From: Diplonema japonicum
Lineage: Eukaryota > Euglenozoa > Diplonemea > Diplonemida > Diplonemidae
DNA length: 64,000 nt
Direction: 5' to 3'
NCBI GenBank assembly: GCA_964019335.1
Contig: OZ025705.1
Span: forward strand, 450,407-514,406
Under the pieces are notes generated by a model. That model searched no databases. It was not told the DNA's origin and was given only the letters and a program-made list of their open reading frames with translations. A program made the position numbers and the translations under genes. Position 1 is the stretch's first letter; every line of letters starts with the position of its first letter. Positions 62,901 to 64,000 of this stretch are shown here, piece by piece.

Positions 62901-64000
62901 TCAGTGGGCCGGGGTGAGCGCAACGATGGAGAAGACGGGGCTGATCCCGGGGTCGTCCCAGCGCCCGGCGGACGTGTTCTTCCCAGGTGGGGTGGGGGGT
63001 TCCCGCCCAATGGCTATGGACGTGGTCATCGTGCACCCGAGGAACGAGTCTTGTGTCAACCAGGCGGCGAAGACTGCGGGATACGCAGCGGCGAAGGCGG
63101 AACACTACAAGCGCCAGAAGTATGAGGCGGAGCTCGCCAAGACACGCGTGGCCTTTGTACCTTTCGCGATGGAGACCTTTGGGGGGTTCGGGGAGGCAGC
63201 AGTCTACCTCACGAAGAAACTGTCCAGGAGCATAGCTGCGCGGGCTCACGGGGACAGAGTCTCGATACACAGGCGTGTGGTCCAAGAGGTGTCAACGGCC
63301 ATGATGAGATCGATAGCAGGGGCGCTGTTAGTCAAAGGGCCTGTACAGTTGGATCCAGGGCCCCCGGTACCGGACGGCGAAGAGGAAAAAAAGGACAACG
63401 AGGAAGCGAACAACGAACCCAACACTGAATCCAACACTGACCTCACAGAGGACTCCTTCGGCAATGAAAAAACCACCGAAGCTGAGGAGTCGTCCGAGAG
63501 GGAAGTGAAGGGACAGGGAGGCGGACCCCCAATCACGGTGGCCCACCAGCTGGATGCCCTTCTGGAGCAGACGAAGAAGGACCTGGACGCCCGAATGCAG
63601 CAGCAGCGAAAGGCGGAACCGGTGGAGGGTGGAACACAAGGGAAAGCGGGAGCAGGACTCGAAGCAGCCTCGCCGGGAGGAGAAGACACGGAGATGGTCG
63701 GAACAGGATCCAGCGAGAGGGCTGGGCAGGGAGGGGAGCTTGACCCGAAGGCCCAGGAAGATGGGAAGAGACAAGGGGCGACTGACGCAAACCCGCAAAC
63801 CCGCAAACCCGCAAACCCGCAAACCCGCAAACCCGCAAACCCGCAAACCCGCAAACCCGCAAACCCGCAAACCCGCAAACCCGCAAACCCGCAAACCCGC
63901 AAACCCGCAAACCCGCAAACCCGCAAACCCGCAAACCCGCAAACCCGCAAACCCGCAAACCCGCAAACCCGCAAACCCGCAAACCCGCAAACCCGCAAAC
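56956..64000 (+). CDS. Giant retroelement polyprotein: AlkB-like dioxygenase, OTU protease, reverse transcriptase, restriction-like endonuclease (3' end outside window)
   Basis: One frame opens at ATG 56956, after two in-frame stops, and stays open for 2,348 codons to the right edge. Residues 100-275 are an AlkB-type 2-oxoglutarate/Fe(II) dioxygenase: HKD (H199, D201), distal histidine in WTHHIP (251/252), and RVSITLR (R262, R268). Acidic PSSEEN-type repeats lie at 316-430, a Lys/Arg-rich region at 525-630, and two hydrophobic stretches at about 656-695 and 722-757. A C2H2 finger follows (C866, C871, H884, H889), then an OTU cysteine protease (DGNC with C961; H1065 in NGNHYEYA). Cys/His clusters lie at 1135-1190. 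The reverse transcriptase (1391-1700) has KIDYANAFNS (D1541) and YLDD (D1628, D1629). The R2-type endonuclease has CCHC 1943/1948/1959/1963, PAD 2006, D2022 and K2047. No gag or apurinic-type endonuclease was recognised. Confidence 0.93.
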   Translation, partial: MDPRWNARGGDHANRREKEPQQAARLHTMPGPTQPDYLVGQYESPPPPPRSPHPPLEKKNKIKKSLAETAVLTAAATVATTIPAADPAIVEEGRKEGEKKGWVLVYGEHPPGLRTGPAPAFLKALLSGKWEALSGNSGRETLQYGYRWEGMNAKVCPTMGIPGGVEGWVREVAAAAGLEVVPNQVLVNKYKSGCGIAAHKDDVRLGPIVLVLSYGAETTMVMRRGDRVVKYLVPPFSWALLEGEARHQWTHHIPSGMSTGVRVSITLRAVGPKLTCTPQEDPSPGLTDEPPFLDPLFCGQGGVALPREDSAPPAPLFFLEPSSEENRPSSEENREKGEEVALLREGGAPPPHLSPPFSFLEPSPEEPSTEVKNRPSSEENRERGEEVALLREGSVPPPHSSPPFSFIEPSPEGPSMEVKNRPSLEEKKAEGETARLREGSAPPSLPPIFSGPSMEVYTLVPKGRGLFLRVEGKEKKKTNKEEPFFFSNNQGDPAPTPTARQGVVGVEAASDVRAPLHTLVRRQKRAPWIAMGGREPKPAPKRKKNRRRHRSEAALQRRREKRTKAREGAREAARQEKKRHRRARKEGRRRACREEHEAALEQKPDDPAMGLKRTEVGTPGAQPLAPRIPAPGAATGTRRHRRRTGHSKEGVRWEHLGAWAWVALFSLLLIPGVRQVLGVGIGMAPSFLHAAVLWKRPGSDRRTTRRSRVQVGPRGDEWSAGELAWLAVGGTLVGSTSVWIGGLMSLWAMVEVMVGKAGAGPTQRFGPVKLKKTRRGSRGHYRPVYLGPPRSSRRRKKKEDAKQAAKERAETEDKLFQAEHLDPFADLTLAGDALQGGGDPPPMDLDDEHMEAQKEGEKEGSDKHQCRMEDCSFRTSVASCLVKHLNAVHHHFVKQEQARSMKVNLCGTCAAACSSNQTHCALHRQRNLWNPDKQPRAGKSVDEIMKSFKLTRRSTEKDGNCMFHALAGSLGEAYGDHTHIRSEVVEWMKHREEHYAPFCSEGWDRYLEGMGTAATWGDHLCLAAAAQAFGRTILVVAGGNNPVLMIGEYNSDHEKVVVLAYNGNHYEYAVGEEESMMMLLDESQSVALQKAGKQPSEAPGEDIGEWDIIDRAIPGYGKAGVLDQMGARNQQFLYCPVANCARSKCKSTTPFNSTRVWKCHLDGHLESDEIPESVLRRLDLERCLVCRGCVWKGQGCHDECKKAVRREGEYTTPPPAPTRTELPSLEAIAAMNVTTMGSIPTSLQRLWGLTLKHTLGRAVKDNTEEAWLLVAMLPKACLWKKRGGKKRDKETELSVQARLEEWEKGNYMALWNKLESGEKGEPKNDEVSKVARATELCSKGRFSAGNAALVAQGLAEDNEDCWRALQSKHPEPLHPQWDNPAKTKEAVEVLPEEVLDAIRDFPRGTAAGPTGLRAQHIKDAVDGAFESQGCLMSVTRAVNALARGTAPREVAPLMAGANLVALKKNDRDVRPIAVGDVLRRLVGKSLVKKIAPEVASSYLKKGGQVGVSVPAGMEAAIHTIRQYVDRERGNKQENKVILKIDYANAFNSVCRRQLCSQAYEQASGLYAWADWCYRVPSQLYYNGKVIKSQEGVQQGDPMGPLLFSLAIQPLVNKISEDCNLDILQFYLDDGVLVGNVDEVRKAYNILCELSGMIGLKVKPQKCELIWVSGDLPQTVEDTGFDGLTEENFHKERNFMLLGAPIGSPEYTQAFLNKRLDALEENFDMLTKVGRQTGYTLLRYCSSYSKLVFYMRVVPDSHVGGVMHRFDEMVRKTMSKVCGMQFENGSKEWQQAKLSVKVGGLGMRSCQEHLRAANMASRASTMKLCKELDPKYEHGLEGGVWGSWLEWFNRTKGGMQITPDMVAKAPHICSQRWLSRVLDEKALEDLLAKADARSRARLMSESMHYAGAWLTATPDFYNQLSDNEFGALIKWWLGAPVYKQGESCHDPRCKTEGMDVWGDHAQGCGNARIARHDRVKETIHRHCQWAGVSATMEKTGLIPGSSQRPADVFFPGGVGGSRPMAMDVVIVHPRNESCVNQAAKTAGYAAAKAEHYKRQKYEAELAKTRVAFVPFAMETFGGFGEAAVYLTKKLSRSIAARAHGDRVSIHRRVVQEVSTAMMRSIAGALLVKGPVQLDPGPPVPDGEEEKKDNEEANNEPNTESNTDLTEDSFGNEKTTEAEESSEREVKGQGGGPPITVAHQLDALLEQTKKDLDARMQQQRKAEPVEGGTQGKAGAGLEAASPGGEDTEMVGTGSSERAGQGGELDPKAQEDGKRQGATDANPQTRKPANPQTRKPANPQTRKPANPQTRKPANPQTRKPANPQTRKPANPQTRKPANPQTRKPANPQTRK
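63787..64000. repeat. (GCAAACCC)n tandem array, continuing past the window edge
   Basis: At least 26 perfect 8-bp units run to the end of the window. No frame of this repeat contains a stop, so the retroelement ORF reads through it as an eight-residue repeat (NPQTRKPA). A degenerate version lies at 56652-56748. Confidence 0.97.

Noticed and set aside
63246-63998. Minus-strand frames reading the 8-mer array as RVCGFAGL repeats
   Set aside because: Neither strand of the array can contain a stop, so an open frame there means nothing by itself.
63787-64000. GCAAACCC array as a bona fide telomere or a CRISPR array
   Set aside because: The unit matches no telomere repeat I know, a degenerate interstitial copy exists at 56.65 kb, and there are no spacers. 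Left open as a possible telomere-like target.

Overview
This window comes from a nuclear genome of a unicellular eukaryote. The evidence is a set of typical eukaryotic genes (HSP90 ending in MEEVD, a fungal-type elongation factor 3, a myosin, NAMPT, a cytochrome b5 reductase) with GT-AG introns, very long A/T homopolymers between genes, and non-LTR and hAT-type transposable elements. I could not place it in a supergroup. Introns are tiny (34-68 nt where I could place them). All host genes between 1 and 48 kb lie on the minus strand, and most start codons sit a few bases after a CAG splice acceptor. That is what polycistronic transcription with spliced-leader trans-splicing would look like (as in euglenozoans or dinoflagellates), but no spliced-leader gene is visible here.

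Layout, all minus strand: a large membrane-anchored protein running off the left edge (1-1933); a 323-residue protein; a secreted aspartic protease; a lactonase-type beta-propeller (6-phosphogluconolactonase family); an unknown acidic protein; NAMPT (5 exons); an ionotropic-glutamate-receptor-like channel; a myosin (5 exons); two tandem paralogs that fuse a monodehydroascorbate-reductase-like flavoprotein to a CRT-like transporter (16.4-22.6 kb); a multi-pass surface protein; a TMEM19/VTE6 family protein; EF-3 plus HSP90; a large MFS transporter; cytochrome b5 reductase; a small membrane protein; then a second EF-3 plus HSP90. The EF-3/HSP90 block (about 6.5 kb) is present twice and appears identical apart from 21 bp in a GTT microsatellite. 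One breakpoint lies inside the EF-3 stop codon and the other directly abuts a transposon repeat.

From 48.15 kb to the end the window is a transposable-element graveyard plus one young element. It holds a broken hAT transposase (minus strand), a foldback MITE with CAGTG termini, dispersed repeats, a short decayed fragment of a LINE endonuclease domain, and finally an intact plus-strand ORF of at least 2,348 codons (56956 to beyond 64000). That ORF encodes an AlkB-like dioxygenase, acidic repeats, two hydrophobic segments, zinc fingers, an OTU protease domain, a reverse transcriptase and a restriction-like endonuclease, and then reads through a (GCAAACCC)n array without a stop. I do not know of an AlkB domain in this class of retroelement.

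The decayed LINE fragment differs from the intact copy almost only by CpG to TpG/CpA changes. This points to CpG methylation, or a CpG-specific mutator, acting on repeats in this organism. The most novel candidates are the AlkB-OTU-RT-RLE element and the MDHAR-CRT fusion.
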